From contig JAFMDO010000003.1 of assembly GCA_017857245.1 (NCBI GenBank), positions 1-64,000 of the forward strand: a DNA stretch of 64,000 nucleotides, written 5' to 3'. The position numbers and the translations under genes were made by a program. Positions 10,331 to 21,600 of this stretch are shown one piece after another. Positions within the stretch are counted from its first letter, which is position 1; every line of letters begins with the position of its first letter. This stretch comes from Pontimonas sp. (lineage in GTDB: Bacteria > Actinomycetota > Actinomycetes > Actinomycetales > Microbacteriaceae). The notes under the pieces were generated by a model that was not told where the DNA came from, ran no database searches, and saw only the letters and a program-made list of their open reading frames with translations.

Positions 10331-10977
10331 TACTTGCCTCCCTTAGCTTCTGACTTCTCAGCAACAAAGGACGCGAAGGCCTCTGCGGTGAAGACAATGT
10401 CATCCGAGTTCAACACGTCATACGCGTTGAGCTGATCGGGGTGAACATAGTGAATGCCGGGTATGTTGCGAACGCTCTTCTGGCCATTGACGTCATCGCG
10501 ACCGATCACAACGAGAACGTTGAAACCAGGTGCGGTCTGAGCCAACAAGGAAGAGGCGACCTTCGTCGAAGGAGCCTTTTCTGTTCCCAAGCCCTGGACC
10601 ACATGGATGCGGTCGGCGCGGGCCCGGTCAGACAACGCCGAGAGCAAAGCCTTGGCCACCATCTTCTTAGGCGTGCGCTGGGAATAATCACGGGGGACGG
10701 GGCCGTGAACGACGCCACCACCACGGTGCTGAGGGGCGCGAATCGAACCCTGACGGGCACGACCGGTTCCCTTCTGCTTGAAGGGCTTGCGACCCGATCC
10801 TGAAACCTCACCGCGGTGCTTGACCTTGTGAGTTCCTTGACGGGCAGCAGCGAGCTGAGCAACGACGACCTGGTGCATGAGTGGGATGTTCGTCACCACA
10901 TCAAACACGTCGGCGGGAAGCTCGACAGAGCCAGACTTCTTGCCTGTCTGATCCAATACGTCAATGGAGGTAGCCAT
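10330..10977 (-). CDS. rplD: 50S ribosomal protein L4
   Basis: uL4, whose long loop lines the exit tunnel; in Proteobacteria it autoregulates the S10 operon. 215 residues with the loop segment [19 protein letters not shown]. Sits two bases downstream of rplC. Confidence 0.97.
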   Translation of the reverse strand: MATSIDVLDQTGKKSGSVELPADVFDVVTNIPLMHQVVVAQLAAARQGTHKVKHRGEVSGSGRKPFKQKGTGRARQGSIRAPQHRGGGVVHGPVPRDYSQRTPKKMVAKALLSALSDRARADRIHVVQGLGTEKAPSTKVASSLLAQTAPGFNVLVVIGRDDVNGQKSVRNIPGIHYVHPDQLNAYDVLNSDDIVFTAEAFASFVAEKSEAKGGK

Positions 10978-10979
10978 GA

Positions 10980-11630
10980 TTAGGAACCCTTCCGTGCGTT
11001 ACGAACAAACACCAGACGACCCTTGGCGCCGGGAACGGCGCCCTTGACCAACAGCACTCCGTGCTCGGCGTTCACAGAGTGAACAGCGAGGTTCATGACG
11101 GTAACGCGGTCGCCACCCATACGTCCGGCCATCCGCATACCCTTGAACACGCGCGAAGGCGTGGAAGAGGCACCGATGGAGCCAGGCTTGCGGTGGTTAC
11201 GGTGCGAACCGTGCGAAGCGGAGACACCCTTGAAGTTGTGGCGCTTCATGACACCTGCGAAACCTTTACCTTTGCTGGTGCCGACGACGTCGACCAGCTG
11301 GCCGGCTTCGAAGACCTCAGCAGTGAGCTCCTGGCCCACGGTGTAGTTCGCGGTGTCGCTGGTGCGAATCTCAGTCACGTGACGGCGAGGCGTGACGCCT
11401 GCCTTCTCGAAGTGGCCCTTCAGCGGCTGGGTCACCTTGCGAGGATCAATTCCACCAGAGGCAATCTGAATAGCTTCATAGCCATCGATTTCGTGGGTGC
11501 GAATCTGGGTCACCACGTTTGGGGAAACCTGAATAACGGTGACAGGAATCAACAAGTTGTTGTCGTCCCACACCTGAGTCATGCCGAGCTTGATGCCCAA
11601 CACCCCTCTTGTTGCAGTCACAGTAGACAT
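10980..11630 (-). CDS. rplC: 50S ribosomal protein L3
   Basis: uL3, reaches into the peptidyl-transferase centre. 216 residues: [17 protein letters not shown] at the N-terminus and [16 protein letters not shown], the L3 signature, in the middle. Eleven bases downstream of rpsJ. Confidence 0.97.
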   Translation of the reverse strand: MSTVTATRGVLGIKLGMTQVWDDNNLLIPVTVIQVSPNVVTQIRTHEIDGYEAIQIASGGIDPRKVTQPLKGHFEKAGVTPRRHVTEIRTSDTANYTVGQELTAEVFEAGQLVDVVGTSKGKGFAGVMKRHNFKGVSASHGSHRNHRKPGSIGASSTPSRVFKGMRMAGRMGGDRVTVMNLAVHSVNAEHGVLLVKGAVPGAKGRLVFVRNARKGS

Positions 11631-11641
11631 GTCTTACTTCC

Positions 11642-11950
11642 TTAAAGCTTAATTTCGATGTTGACGTCAGCGGGAAGGTCGAGGCGCATCAGGGAATCCA
11701 CTGCCTTGGGAGTGGGATCAATGATGTCGATCAGACGCTTGTGGGTGCGCTTTTCGAAGTGCTCGCGAGAGTCTTTGTACTTGTGCGGCGAGCGGATAAC
11801 AGCAATCACGTTCTTCTCCGTAGGGAGCGGAACAGGACCAACAACGGTCGCACCTGCGCGGGTGACCGTGTCAACAATCTTCTTGGCTGAAATGTCGAGA
11901 CCTGCGTGGTCATACGACTTCAGTCGGATGCGGATTTTTTGTCCCGCCAT
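11642..11950 (-). CDS. rpsJ: 30S ribosomal protein S10
   Basis: uS10 (NusE), shared between the ribosome and transcription antitermination complexes. 102 residues beginning [19 protein letters not shown], normal length. First gene of the S10 operon here; the 330 bp upstream contain no gene and must carry the promoter. The Shine-Dalgarno (AAAGAGA) is weak for such a highly expressed gene. Confidence 0.97.
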   Translation of the reverse strand: MAGQKIRIRLKSYDHAGLDISAKKIVDTVTRAGATVVGPVPLPTEKNVIAVIRSPHKYKDSREHFEKRTHKRLIDIIDPTPKAVDSLMRLDLPADVNIEIKL

Positions 11951-12280
11951 GATTATCTCTTTCTCTTACTCGCACAAGACTCTCGTTTTGCGCTTCAAGG
12001 GCAATCAGGCACTTTCGTACCTTTTTGCACACACCACTATTTTTCTGTCAACACACTTCGATGCGCCAGGGGCGCACTCCGCTCCAAAGGATCTCTCCGA
12101 GGGAGGGGATATATCGATGACGTTGTGTTCTGCTGCCTGCGGCCTAGGGGAATTCGCGAGAGCGAACCTATGCACAACCTGGCAGTGAGCCAAACACAAG
12201 TGTTTGACGTGTTGAACCTTGGAAACTATCCCACAGGCTGAGCATTCGCGCAACCCGGGCGTGTCGGATTTTTTCGCGGA
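11951..12280 (-). promoter_or_regulatory. S10 operon upstream region
   Basis: The 330 bp between rpsJ and the DUF418 gene hold no plausible ORF. On the minus strand a perfect -35 hexamer TTGACA lies at 12051-12046, about 95 bases before rpsJ, but I find no convincing -10 at the usual 16-18 base spacing (GCAAAA at 17). A second possible pair, TTGGCT with TAGGTT at 17 bases, lies further upstream near 12,200-12,160. I take this region as the S10 promoter zone without fixing the start point. Confidence 0.4.
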
Positions 12281-13453
12281 TTACCGAGGTTTCCTGAGGA
12301 AAGTTTTCGACCAGGCCGTGAGCAGCCTTTCCATGGGCCCCTGACTAAATCGGGAGAGCACAACCCTCGCAAACAGCGCGAGAAGCACCGTGACGCCAGC
12401 GCTGATCAACACAGCCACCCAATACGGCGTTTGCTGGTACAAACCCAGTCCCCACGGGCTGAAAACGAAGCTCAACAGTACTGATTGCGACAGATACACC
12501 GTCAGTGACATCCGCCCCATCGCGCCAAGCCACGAAAACAATGTGGGGCGGCGTCTGATCAACCACAGAAGGGTGCCCACGTAACCGGCGCTCAGCAGCG
12601 GTGCGGTGAGGAAACTCCCAAAAACCCCCACCAACTCGGGAGTCGCCGCCGGGGACTCAGACAGCGCGTTGCCGATCCACAGCCCACCGAAAAGGAGCTG
12701 GAGTCCTAGCCCCAGACCCCAACCCCAGATAATGAGCTGGCGGAGTGCGGCCGTTGAGATTCCTCCTGCGGAGAGTGCTTGTGCTCGGGAGGCCAGGACT
12801 CCGGCTAAAAACGCGACGAATGTCAGTGCTCCCTGGAAGAACACCAGGAAGATCGCTTCGCTGGTCCAGAAGCCCCAGCGAGCAGAAATGGCGTCGACAA
12901 AACCGCCCGCCATCATTGCTTCGTTGTATGCCTGGCCGGCAACGGTCGGTCCGACGTTGTCGGCGAAGCCCCGACTCTCTCCCAGCCAAGTTAGGGCAAC
13001 AAGCGCCACCAATACGGTGGCGAAGACGCCATAAATCCAGGCCATCCACCCAACTATAGTTTTGCGGTTGCACCCGTAAAAGGCTAGGAGAAGAAGCCCC
13101 AAGAGTCCGTAGAGAAACAGAATGTCGCCGACAAACAACAGGCTGGCATGCGCCAGGCCCAAGACCACGAGCCCGAGGGAACGCGTTACCCAGCGAGTTT
13201 TCCCTGTTTGCTCGTTGCCCAACACGTAGTCCGCACTGTAACCAAACAAGAAGGAAAAGATCAGGTAAAACTTCCCCTGGGCGAGCACAAAGACGAGGAA
13301 GGCTGCGAGCGCATCACCGGTTCCCGCGAGGGCTTCCGCGGTGACACCTGAATAAACCGAGGTAGAAAAGTAGGCAACATTCACGAGAATGATTCCCCAG
13401 AGCGCAAAACCGCGCAGTACGTCGGGGGCAATATCGCGGACTGAATTACTCAA
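12281..13453 (-). CDS. DUF418 family integral membrane protein
   Basis: A 390-residue polytopic membrane protein. It starts MSNSVRDIAPDVLRGFALWGIILVN, the N-terminal motif of YeiB/DUF418 proteins ('D.LRG.A..GI...N'), and ends with the DUF418 C-terminal domain including GPMERLLTAW, which is characteristic (GP.E.L.R). About ten hydrophobic segments are visible. Function in this family is unknown; transport has been suggested. The TTG start at 13453 is supported by AAGG seven bases upstream. It interrupts the common actinobacterial tuf-rpsJ neighbourhood and is separated from tuf by a terminator. Confidence 0.85.
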   Translation of the reverse strand: MSNSVRDIAPDVLRGFALWGIILVNVAYFSTSVYSGVTAEALAGTGDALAAFLVFVLAQGKFYLIFSFLFGYSADYVLGNEQTGKTRWVTRSLGLVVLGLAHASLLFVGDILFLYGLLGLLLLAFYGCNRKTIVGWMAWIYGVFATVLVALVALTWLGESRGFADNVGPTVAGQAYNEAMMAGGFVDAISARWGFWTSEAIFLVFFQGALTFVAFLAGVLASRAQALSAGGISTAALRQLIIWGWGLGLGLQLLFGGLWIGNALSESPAATPELVGVFGSFLTAPLLSAGYVGTLLWLIRRRPTLFSWLGAMGRMSLTVYLSQSVLLSFVFSPWGLGLYQQTPYWVAVLISAGVTVLLALFARVVLSRFSQGPMERLLTAWSKTFLRKPR

Positions 13454-13484
13454 AGTTGTACCTTATTGCAGGAAAGTTAGAGAA

Positions 13485-13516
13485 CAAAGGACCCGGAGTC
13501 TCCTCCGGGCCCTTTG
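13485..13516 (-). terminator. Rho-independent terminator after tuf
   Basis: Inverted repeat CAAAGG(A)CCCGGAG with loop TCTC and CTCCGGG(C)CCTTTG: 13 pairs with one A-C mismatch. On the minus strand it is 11 bases after the tuf stop and is followed by the pyrimidine-rich TTCTCTAACTTTCC. Confidence 0.75.
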
Positions 13517-13526
13517 CTGAAAGGAA

Positions 13527-14720
13527 CTACTTGACGATTTTGGTCACCGTTCCGGCGCCCACAGTGCGGCCACCCTCACGGATGGCGAAGCTGAGGCCCT
13601 CTTCCATGGCGATGGGCTGAATCAGCGCAACGGTCATGTCAGTGGTGTCGCCGGGCATCACCATTTCGGTGCCCTCGGGCAACGAAATAACACCGGTCAC
13701 GTCAGTTGTACGGAAGTAGAACTGAGGACGGTAGTTGGTGTAGAACGGGTTGTGACGTCCGCCCTCATCCTTACCCAGGATGTAGGCGGTGCCTTCGAAG
13801 TCAGTGTGAGGAGTCACGGAACCGGGGGCAACAACCACCTGTCCACGCTCGACATCTTCACGCTTGGTGCCACGAAGCAAAAGACCACAGTTCTCGCCGG
13901 CCCATGCTTCATCCAACTGCTTGTGGAACATCTCGATACCGGTGACGGTGGTCTTCTGTGTGTCACGAATACCCACGATTTCCACGTCAGAGTTGATCTT
14001 CAGAGTTCCACGCTCGGCGCGACCGGTAACAACCGTTCCACGACCAGTGATGGTGAAGACGTCCTCAACGGGCATCAAGAACGGCTTGTCCTTGTCGCGC
14101 ACGGGGTCAGGAACGTTGTTGTCAACGGCATCCATGAGCTCCATGATCTTGTCGCCCCAGGCTGCGTCACCCTCGAGGGCTTTCAGACCGGAAACGCGGA
14201 TCACGGGGGCGTTGTCGCCATCGAAACCCTGAGCAGAGAGCAATTCGCGAACCTCGATTTCGACGAGTTCAAGGATCTCCTCGTCATCAACCATGTCGGA
14301 CTTGTTCAGCGCGACCAAGAGGTAAGGAACACCCACCTGCTTGGCAAGAAGAACGTGCTCGCGAGTCTGAGCCATCGGGCCATCGGTAGCGGCAACCACG
14401 AGGATTGCGCCGTCCATCTGTGCAGCACCGGTGATCATGTTCTTGATGTAGTCGGCGTGGCCGGGGGCATCGACGTGTGCGTAGTGACGCTTGTCGGTTT
14501 CATACTCCACGTGGGAGATGTTGATGGTGATACCGCGTTGACGCTCTTCAGGAGCAGAGTCAATGGATGCGAAGTCACGCATCACGTTGACAGCTGAAGG
14601 GTGGCGATCTGCGAGCACCTTGGAAATAGCAGCGGTAAGAGTGGTCTTGCCGTGGTCGACGTGACCGATCGTACCGATGTTGACGTGCGGTTTGGTCCGC
14701 TCGAACTTGGCCTTAGCCAC
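13527..14720 (-). CDS. tuf: Elongation factor Tu
   Basis: GTPase that brings aminoacyl-tRNA to the ribosome. 397 residues; G1 motif GHVDHGKTT at about 18-26, effector region [19 protein letters not shown] (G4 variant of NKCDM) and the C-terminal barrel. Start is GTG at 14720 with a strong GAGGAGG seven bases before it. Single copy in the window, downstream of fusA. Confidence 0.98.
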   Translation of the reverse strand: MAKAKFERTKPHVNIGTIGHVDHGKTTLTAAISKVLADRHPSAVNVMRDFASIDSAPEERQRGITINISHVEYETDKRHYAHVDAPGHADYIKNMITGAAQMDGAILVVAATDGPMAQTREHVLLAKQVGVPYLLVALNKSDMVDDEEILELVEIEVRELLSAQGFDGDNAPVIRVSGLKALEGDAAWGDKIMELMDAVDNNVPDPVRDKDKPFLMPVEDVFTITGRGTVVTGRAERGTLKINSDVEIVGIRDTQKTTVTGIEMFHKQLDEAWAGENCGLLLRGTKREDVERGQVVVAPGSVTPHTDFEGTAYILGKDEGGRHNPFYTNYRPQFYFRTTDVTGVISLPEGTEMVMPGDTTDMTVALIQPIAMEEGLSFAIREGGRTVGAGTVTKIVK

Positions 14721-14819
14721 TATGGTCCTCCTCGGGACTGTTGCTCTGAACTTTGTGGGATCAGAGGTTGGGTACTTGTCTTGTTTGTTTCGTAGGCCAC
14801 ACGAGCCTATTCTTCGGGC

Positions 14820-16934
14820 TTAGTCGCCCTTGCCCTTCTGAATAATCTCGTCGGCCACAGCCTTCGGGACTTCAGCGTACGTCTCGAAAGTCATCGAATA
14901 CATTGCGCGACCGGAAGTCTTCGACCTCAAGTCACCTACATATCCAAACATCTCCGAGAGTGGCACGAGTGCGCTAATGACTTTTACGCCCGTTGCGTCC
15001 TCCATGCTCTGTATTTGCCCGCGCCTAGAGTTTAGGTCACCGATGACGTCCCCCATGTATTCCTCGGGGGTACGCACCTCGACGGCCATCAACGGCTCGA
15101 GCAAGACAGGTTGTGCTTTTCTCGCGGCCTCTTTAAAGACCATCGATCCAGCGATTTTGAACGCCATCTCCGAAGAGTCGACGTCGTGGAACTGCCCATC
15201 CAGGAGTGTCGCTTTGACACCCACGGTTGGGTAGCCCGCCAGAACGCCCACCTGCATGGCGTCCTGAATTCCTGCATCCACGGAAGGAATGTATTCCCTA
15301 GGGATACGTCCACCGGTAACTTTGTTATCAAATTCGTACATGGTTTCACCCGTCACCTCAAGAGGCTCGAGCGAAATCTGTACCTTGGCGAACTGTCCGC
15401 TTCCACCCGTTTGCTTCTTGTGGGTGTAATCAATCTTGTCGATTGTCTTACGGATCGTCTCGCGGTAGGCAACCTGAGGCTTACCCACGTTGGCTTCCAC
15501 ATTGAATTCACGCTTCATCCGGTCGACCAAGATGTCGAGGTGAAGCTCACCCATGCCCTTGATCACGGTCTGGCCTGTTTCCACGTTCTGCTCAGTGCGG
15601 AAAGTGGGGTCTTCTTCAGCCAGCTTCTGGATGGCCAAGGAGAGCTTCTCCTGGTCAGCCTTGGTCTTGGGCTCAATCGCGACCTCGATAACAGGCTCTG
15701 GGAAGGTCATAGATTCCAGAACCACGGGGCTACCGGGATCACACAGGGTGTCACCGGTAGTGGTGTCCTTCAAACCAATCACGGCGTAAATGTGCCCTGC
15801 GGACACCTTTTCGACCGGGTTTTCCTTGTTGGCGTGCATCTGGAAGATCTTTCCGATGCGCTCCTTCTTGTCCTTGGTGGAGTTAATCACCTGTGCACCA
15901 GAGTCGATACCACCGGAGTAGACGCGAATGTAGGTGAGGCGACCAAAGAAGGGGTGAACCGCAACCTTGAACGCTAGTGCCGAGAAGGGCTCGCCAGATT
16001 CTGGCTTGCGAAGAACAATCTTCTCTGCATCCCGCACATCATGCCCTTCCACTGCTGGAACATCCAGAGGCGAAGGAAGGTAGTCAACAACGGCGTCGAG
16101 CATGGGCTGCACGCCACGGTTCTTGAAGGACGAGCCACACAACACGGGGTACGCGTCGCCAGCGATGGTCATCGAACGAATTCCTGCTTTGAGCTCGGGA
16201 ATCGAAATCTCTTCACCCGCGAGGAACTTCTCCAGAAGTTCATCACTGGATTCAGCGACGGCTTCAACCAGCGCTGCGCGGTACTCTTCGGCTTTTGCTT
16301 GCAAGTCCGCGGGGATGGGCTGGGTTTCGTACTCAGCACCCAAGGTCACATCACCCTTGGAGTCACCAGGCCACACCATGGAGTTCATCTCGATGAGGTC
16401 AACGACGCCAGTGAAAGTGCTTTCGAAACCAATGGGCAACTGAATGACCAAAGGCTTCGCACCAAGGCGCTTGATGATCGTGTCAATCGTGTAGTAAAAA
16501 TCTGCACCGAGCTTGTCCATCTTGTTCACAAAGCAAATGCGAGGAACGTTGTACTTGTCAGCCTGACGCCACACTGTTTCCGACTGTGGCTCCACACCCT
16601 CTTTACCGTCAAACACCGCAACGGCACCATCGAGAACGCGAAGGCTGCGCTCCACCTCGACGGTGAAGTCCACGTGGCCTGGGGTATCGATGATGTTGAT
16701 CTGGTGGTTATCCCAGAAACACGTCGTCGCCGCAGAGGTGATGGTGATGCCGCGCTCTTGCTCTTGTGCCATCCAGTCCATTGTGGCTGCGCCATCGTGG
16801 ACTTCACCGATTTTGTGGGAAATACCCGTGTAAAACAGAATGCGCTCTGTCGTCGTGGTCTTTCCCGCATCGATGTGGGCCATGATGCCGATGTTGCGGA
16901 CCTTGTTCAGGTCAGTTAGCACGTCCTGTGCCAC
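14820..16934 (-). CDS. fusA: Elongation factor G
   Basis: Translocase GTPase, 704 residues. G1 motif [15 protein letters not shown] near residue 19, [20 protein letters not shown] and [10 protein letters not shown] are all present, followed by domains II-V. GTG start with GGAGG six bases upstream. Lies between rpsG and tuf as in the classical str operon. Confidence 0.98.
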   Translation of the reverse strand: MAQDVLTDLNKVRNIGIMAHIDAGKTTTTERILFYTGISHKIGEVHDGAATMDWMAQEQERGITITSAATTCFWDNHQINIIDTPGHVDFTVEVERSLRVLDGAVAVFDGKEGVEPQSETVWRQADKYNVPRICFVNKMDKLGADFYYTIDTIIKRLGAKPLVIQLPIGFESTFTGVVDLIEMNSMVWPGDSKGDVTLGAEYETQPIPADLQAKAEEYRAALVEAVAESSDELLEKFLAGEEISIPELKAGIRSMTIAGDAYPVLCGSSFKNRGVQPMLDAVVDYLPSPLDVPAVEGHDVRDAEKIVLRKPESGEPFSALAFKVAVHPFFGRLTYIRVYSGGIDSGAQVINSTKDKKERIGKIFQMHANKENPVEKVSAGHIYAVIGLKDTTTGDTLCDPGSPVVLESMTFPEPVIEVAIEPKTKADQEKLSLAIQKLAEEDPTFRTEQNVETGQTVIKGMGELHLDILVDRMKREFNVEANVGKPQVAYRETIRKTIDKIDYTHKKQTGGSGQFAKVQISLEPLEVTGETMYEFDNKVTGGRIPREYIPSVDAGIQDAMQVGVLAGYPTVGVKATLLDGQFHDVDSSEMAFKIAGSMVFKEAARKAQPVLLEPLMAVEVRTPEEYMGDVIGDLNSRRGQIQSMEDATGVKVISALVPLSEMFGYVGDLRSKTSGRAMYSMTFETYAEVPKAVADEIIQKGKGD

Positions 16935-16973
16935 AGTGTTCCTCCGAGTTTGGGGGTTAGGGGATGTTTTGGT

Positions 16974-17444
16974 CTACCAGCGGTAGTGAGCGAAAGCCTT
17001 GTTGGCTTCTGCCATCTTGTGGGTGTCTTCACGGCGCTTCACCGCGGCACCGAGGCCGTTGGAAGCATCCAAGATTTCATTCGTCAAACGCTCGGTCATC
17101 GTCTTTTCACGACGGTCCTTCGCGTAGCTGGAAAGCCAACGCAAAGCGAGAGTGTTAGCACGGTGAGGCTTGACCTCAACGGGCACCTGGTAGGTGGAAC
17201 CACCCACGCGACGTGACCGAACTTCCAAGGTGGGACGCACGTTGTCCAGAGCCTTTTTCAGGGCGACAACGGGGTCTTGGCCACTTTTGGTGTTTACGCC
17301 TTCGAGCGCGCCATACACGATGCGCTCGGCGAGACCCTTTTTGCCGCCCACAAGAATCTTGTTGACCAGCTGGGACACGACGGGAGATCCGTATACGGGA
17401 TCGGCGACGACGGGGCGCTTAGGAGCGGGACCTTTACGTGGCAT
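16974..17444 (-). CDS. rpsG: 30S ribosomal protein S7
   Basis: uS7, the assembly initiator of the 30S head. 156 residues beginning [19 protein letters not shown], the expected length. The ATG overlaps the rpsL stop (TAATG). Confidence 0.97.
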   Translation of the reverse strand: MPRKGPAPKRPVVADPVYGSPVVSQLVNKILVGGKKGLAERIVYGALEGVNTKSGQDPVVALKKALDNVRPTLEVRSRRVGGSTYQVPVEVKPHRANTLALRWLSSYAKDRREKTMTERLTNEILDASNGLGAAVKRREDTHKMAEANKAFAHYRW

Positions 17445-17818
17445 TACTTCTTCTCCATCTTTGCGCCGTAGAGGCTACGAGCCTGCTTACGGTTCTTGAC
17501 GGCCTGAGTATCCAGTGCGCCGCGGACAATTTTGTATCGAACACCGGGGAGGTCTTTCACACGACCACCACGAACCAGCACCATGGAGTGCTCCTGGAGG
17601 TTGTGGCCCTCGCCGGGGATGTAGGCGGTAACTTCCGAACCATTGGAAAGCTTCACACGAGCAACCTTCCGCAAAGCCGAGTTCGGCTTCTTGGGTGTCG
17701 TGGTGTACACACGCGTGCAGACGCCGCGCTGTTGGGGATTGGCCTTCAGGGCAGGCGTCTTGGTCTTAGAAACCTTAGGCTTGCGTCCCTTACGGACCAA
17801 CTGTTGAATCGTTGGCAC
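17444..17818 (-). CDS. rpsL: 30S ribosomal protein S12
   Basis: uS12, part of the decoding centre. 124 residues beginning [18 protein letters not shown]. The segments [16 protein letters not shown] and [15 protein letters not shown] carry wild-type lysines at the classical streptomycin-resistance sites. GTG start with AAGGAG six bases upstream. Confidence 0.98.
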   Translation of the reverse strand: MPTIQQLVRKGRKPKVSKTKTPALKANPQQRGVCTRVYTTTPKKPNSALRKVARVKLSNGSEVTAYIPGEGHNLQEHSMVLVRGGRVKDLPGVRYKIVRGALDTQAVKNRKQARSLYGAKMEKK

Positions 17819-18099
17819 AGTTCACTCCTTATTGGTGCTGCACGGTGACAGCTCATTGATGGTGGTTACTAGGTGGTGGTTTTTGTCCAACACCTAGCGA
17901 CATCTTCACCAAGATGCGCCAGGCGACTAACACTTGGTATGCCGTGGGGGTTGGTGGTGCTGTGTTGCCACTGCACTCACCTCTGGACCCAATGTTGTGG
18001 AGTTGATGACCCGTGTCTTGTCCGCCCGGAACCGGGCGCAAAAAACGGACGTGCCATCGCGCACACAAACTCCAACAGTAATGGCGTTTGGGCCTGCGG
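17819..18099. other. Intergenic region upstream of the str operon
   Basis: No gene is visible in these 281 bp. The str-operon promoter must lie here but I cannot fix it. A compact inverted repeat CGCCCGG-AA-CCGGGCG occurs at 18023-18038, followed on the plus strand by CAAAAAA; in the direction of the prepilin peptidase transcript (minus strand) the T-run comes before the stem, so it does not look like a terminator for that gene. Confidence 0.5.
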
Positions 18100-18570
18100 T
18101 CAAATGATTTTTAGACTTTCTGCAGCCGCGATGGTGACAAAAGCCGCCGCCACCATGAAAGGTCCAAAGGCTACGCCCTCATCCGCACGAATCTTCCCCC
18201 GCACGAGTAGCCATCCAGCCCCCATTCCGCCCAAAACAAAGGCAAGAGATGCCTGAATGAGGCCTCCCCCTGGGAACACCAATGAGGTGTAGAACCCGAG
18301 GCTTGCCTGAAGCTTCACATCTCCCCAGCCCAGCGGTTTGGCGGGGAGGACAGCGCACAGCGCGTAGGCCGCAGTGGTGAGCGCTGAATCCTGAAACGCT
18401 TCCATAAGCAACGGTCTCTCACCCCACACCACAGCCCACACGACGAGAACAATGGCGAGGGACCCGGTCAAACGATCGGGCAGCCGGTGATAGGCGGCAT
18501 CAATTGCAGCGAGTCGAATCCCCCAGGCAGCAACGATGACGTGAAGGGCCAGGAGCGCGAGCAAGGGCAT
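18100..18570 (-). CDS. A24 family prepilin peptidase (short form)
   Basis: Membrane aspartyl protease that cleaves type IV prepilin or Flp pilin leaders. 156 residues with about five to six membrane segments and the two catalytic-Asp motifs: IDAAYHRLPD near residue 23 and GWGDVKL near residue 82 (the GxGDxK motif). It lacks the N-terminal zinc/methylase domain of PilD, as in Flp/Tad-type peptidases. I choose ATG 18570 because TAGCCT lies exactly six bases upstream (leaderless); a GTG one codon earlier is the alternative. No pilin or secretion gene is nearby, so its substrate is unknown. Confidence 0.8.
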   Translation of the reverse strand: MPLLALLALHVIVAAWGIRLAAIDAAYHRLPDRLTGSLAIVLVVWAVVWGERPLLMEAFQDSALTTAAYALCAVLPAKPLGWGDVKLQASLGFYTSLVFPGGGLIQASLAFVLGGMGAGWLLVRGKIRADEGVAFGPFMVAAAFVTIAAAESLKII

Positions 18571-18576
18571 CACCCC

Positions 18577-18582
18577 AGGCTA
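18577..18582 (-). promoter_or_regulatory. -10 element of the prepilin peptidase gene
   Basis: TAGCCT on the minus strand, six bases before ATG 18570, consistent with a leaderless transcript. Confidence 0.5.
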
Positions 18583-18622
18583 GAAAGCTTCAGATTTCTC
18601 GGGGAAAGTTGTCCCCAGAATG

Positions 18623-18653
18623 ACGAAAGGGCCAGCAATGCCGGCCCTTTCGT
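18623..18653 (-). terminator. Terminator after rpoC
   Basis: Perfect 11-bp stem (ACGAAAGGGCC with GGCCCTTTCGT) around a nine-base loop, 12 bases beyond the rpoC stop on the minus strand. The following bases (CATTCTGG) are only moderately T-rich. Confidence 0.65.
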
Positions 18654-18665
18654 GGTGTGAAATGT

Positions 18666-21600
18666 CTACTCTGCGTCAGCACCCTTTTTTGCATCGTCAG
18701 GTTCGGCGAAGGACTCGAAGTCCACGAAAGACAAGTCGTCCTCAGAGCCAAAATCCTGGTCGCTGGCATACAGGCGTGCGGGGTAGTGCTCGGCGCGTGC
18801 CTCTTCGGTGGGCTCGACGGTGACGTCGCGGTAGGTCGCAAGACCGGTACCTGCGGGGATGAGCTTTCCGATGATGACGTTCTCTTTGAGACCGACAAGT
18901 GGATCGCTCTTTCCTTGCATGGCAGCTTCGGTCAACACCCGAGTGGTCTCCTGGAAGGAGGCCGCCGAGAGCCAGGACTCTGTCGCCAGTGATGCCTTGG
19001 TGATACCCATGACTTCCTGACGCGCGGAGGCCGTCTTACGGCCTTCCCCGAGTGCTTCGCGGTTGATCGAGTTATACCGGGTACGGTCAACGAGTTCACC
19101 AGGCAACAAAGTGGTTTCTGCGTGGTCAACCACGGTCACCTTGCGCATCATCTGGCGCACGATAACCTCGATGTGCTTGTCGTGGATGGGCACACCCTGT
19201 GAGCCATACACGCCCTGCACACCATCGACCAAGTGTTCCTGGACCGCACGCACACCCTTGACGCGAAGCACTTCCTTCGGATCAAGCGGGCCTTCGTGGT
19301 ACTGCTGGCCCAGCTGAATGCTTTGACCATCTTCCACGAGCATGCTCATGCGCTTGGACACGGTGTGGAGAACAGGCTCATCACCGTTATCCGGAGTCAT
19401 CGTGATCTTGTACTGAGTGTCCGTTTCCTCAATCGAGATGCGACCGTTAGCTTCCGCAATGGGGCTAGAACCCTTGGGGTTACGAGCCTCGAAGAGCTCG
19501 GTGACCCGGGGTAGACCCTGGGTGATGTCATCTGCCGAAGCAGATCCACCCGTGTGGAAGGTGCGCATTGTCAGCTGGGTACCGGGTTCACCAATCGACT
19601 GAGCGGCGATAATTCCCACTGCTTCCCCGAGGTCGACGGCGATACCCGAGGCAAGTGAGCGACCGTAACAGGCAGCACACACACCGCGGAGTGACTCACA
19701 CACCAGGACCGAGCGAACCGTGATTTCACGCACACCTCCGGCAACCAGGGCGTTGATCAAGACGTCACCAACATCGGATCCTGCTTCCGCAACAACCTTG
19801 CCTTTTTCGGTGGTCGCATCAGTGGCCAAGTTACGGGCATACACCTCGTTCTCGACGTTTTCGGCGCGAACCCATTCACCCTCGGCGTTCTTGGTCGCGA
19901 TGGGGAAAATGATTCCCTTGCTGGTGCCACAGTTGTCTTCACGGATGATGACGTCCTGTGCCACATCGACGAGACGACGGGTGAGGTATCCCGAGTCAGC
20001 GGTGCGAAGGGCCGTGTCAGCCAAACCTTTACGCGCACCGTGGGTGGCGATGAAGTATTCGGCTACCGAGAGGCCTTCGCGGTAGCTGGAGATAATCGGG
20101 CGGGCGATAACTTCACCGCGGGGGTTGGAGACCAATCCACGCATACCGGCGATGTTTCCGACCTGCAACCAGTTACCACGGGCACCGGAGGTGACCATGC
20201 GGTTGATGGTGTTGTCCTCCGGGAAGGCAGCGCGCATTTCGTCGTTGACTTCCTTCGTGGCGGCACTCCACACCTCGACAAGCTCACGGCGACGCTCGAC
20301 GTCAGAAATTAGTCCCTTTTCGAACTGGGACTGAATCTTGGCGGCTAACTTCTCGTACTTGGCGATGATGGCTTTCTTGCCCTTGGGGGTCAAGACATCA
20401 CTCAGCGCCACGGTCACACCCGAGCGCGTAGCCCAGTAGAAACCTGCGTCCTTGACGCGGTCCAGGGTTTCCGCAACGGCAACCTTGGGGTAGCGCTCAG
20501 CCAAGTCATTGACCAGGGAAGAAATCAAACCCTTGTCTGCAACTCCGGACACCCAGGGGTAATCCGCAGGCAACGCCTCATTGAAGAGAGCGCTACCGAG
20601 AGTGGTGTCATGAATGGCAGTGCTGCCCTGAACAAAGCCCTTGGGGGCATCAGGCAAGTGAAGGCCCGTAATGCGAATCTTCACCTTGGCGTTCAGGCTC
20701 AACGTGTGCTGATCCATGGCCATGATGGCTTCCGAAACCGAGCTAAACGCGCGGCCTTCGCCTTCCGCGCCAGCCTTCACCGTGGTGAGGTGGTGCAGGC
20801 CGATAATCATGTCCTGTGTGGGGACGGTGACCGGGCGGCCATCAGAGGGCTTCAAGATGTTGTTCGAAGCCAGCATCAAAATGCGGGCTTCGGCCTGCGC
20901 CTCGACGGAGAGAGGAACGTGAACGGCCATCTGGTCGCCATCGAAATCCGCGTTGAAGGCAGCACAGACGAGAGGGTGAAGCTGAATCGCTTTACCTTCC
21001 ACCAGTTGTGGCTCAAAGGCCTGGATTCCCAAACGGTGAAGCGTCGGTGCGCGGTTGAGCAACACCGGGCGCTCGCGAATGATTTCTTCCAGCACATCCC
21101 ACACCTCGGGGCGTGAACGCTCGACCATACGCTTCGCGTTCTTGATGTTGCTGGAGTGACCCAGATCCATCAGGCGCTTGATCACGAAAGGCTTGAAGAG
21201 CTCGAGTGCCATGATCTTGGGCAGACCACACTGGTGCAGTCTCAGCTGAGGACCAACCACGATAACGGAACGTCCGGAGTAGTCCACACGCTTGCCGAGC
21301 AGGTTCTGACGGAAACGACCCTGCTTACCCTTGAGCATGTCGGAGAGGCTCTTGAGCGGACGGTTTCCCGTTCCCGTAACCGGACGTCCACGACGGCCGT
21401 TATCAAAGAGCGCATCCACAGCTTCCTGGAGCATCCGCTTTTCGTTGTTGACAATGATCTCTGGTGCACCGAGATCCAACAGACGGCGCAGACGGTTGTT
21501 TCGGTTGATCACGCGACGGTAAAGGTCGTTCAGGTCAGAGGTCGCAAAGCGCCCACCATCCAACTGAACCATGGGGCGGAGCTCCGGCGGAATTACCGGG

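Noticed and set aside
15111-16919. Long antisense ORFs over fusA (288 and 292 codons)
   Set aside because: Shadows of the highly biased fusA codons; no start signals or recognisable domains.
18023-18050. Inverted repeat with A-run as a terminator for the prepilin peptidase
   Set aside because: In that gene's direction the T-run precedes the stem.
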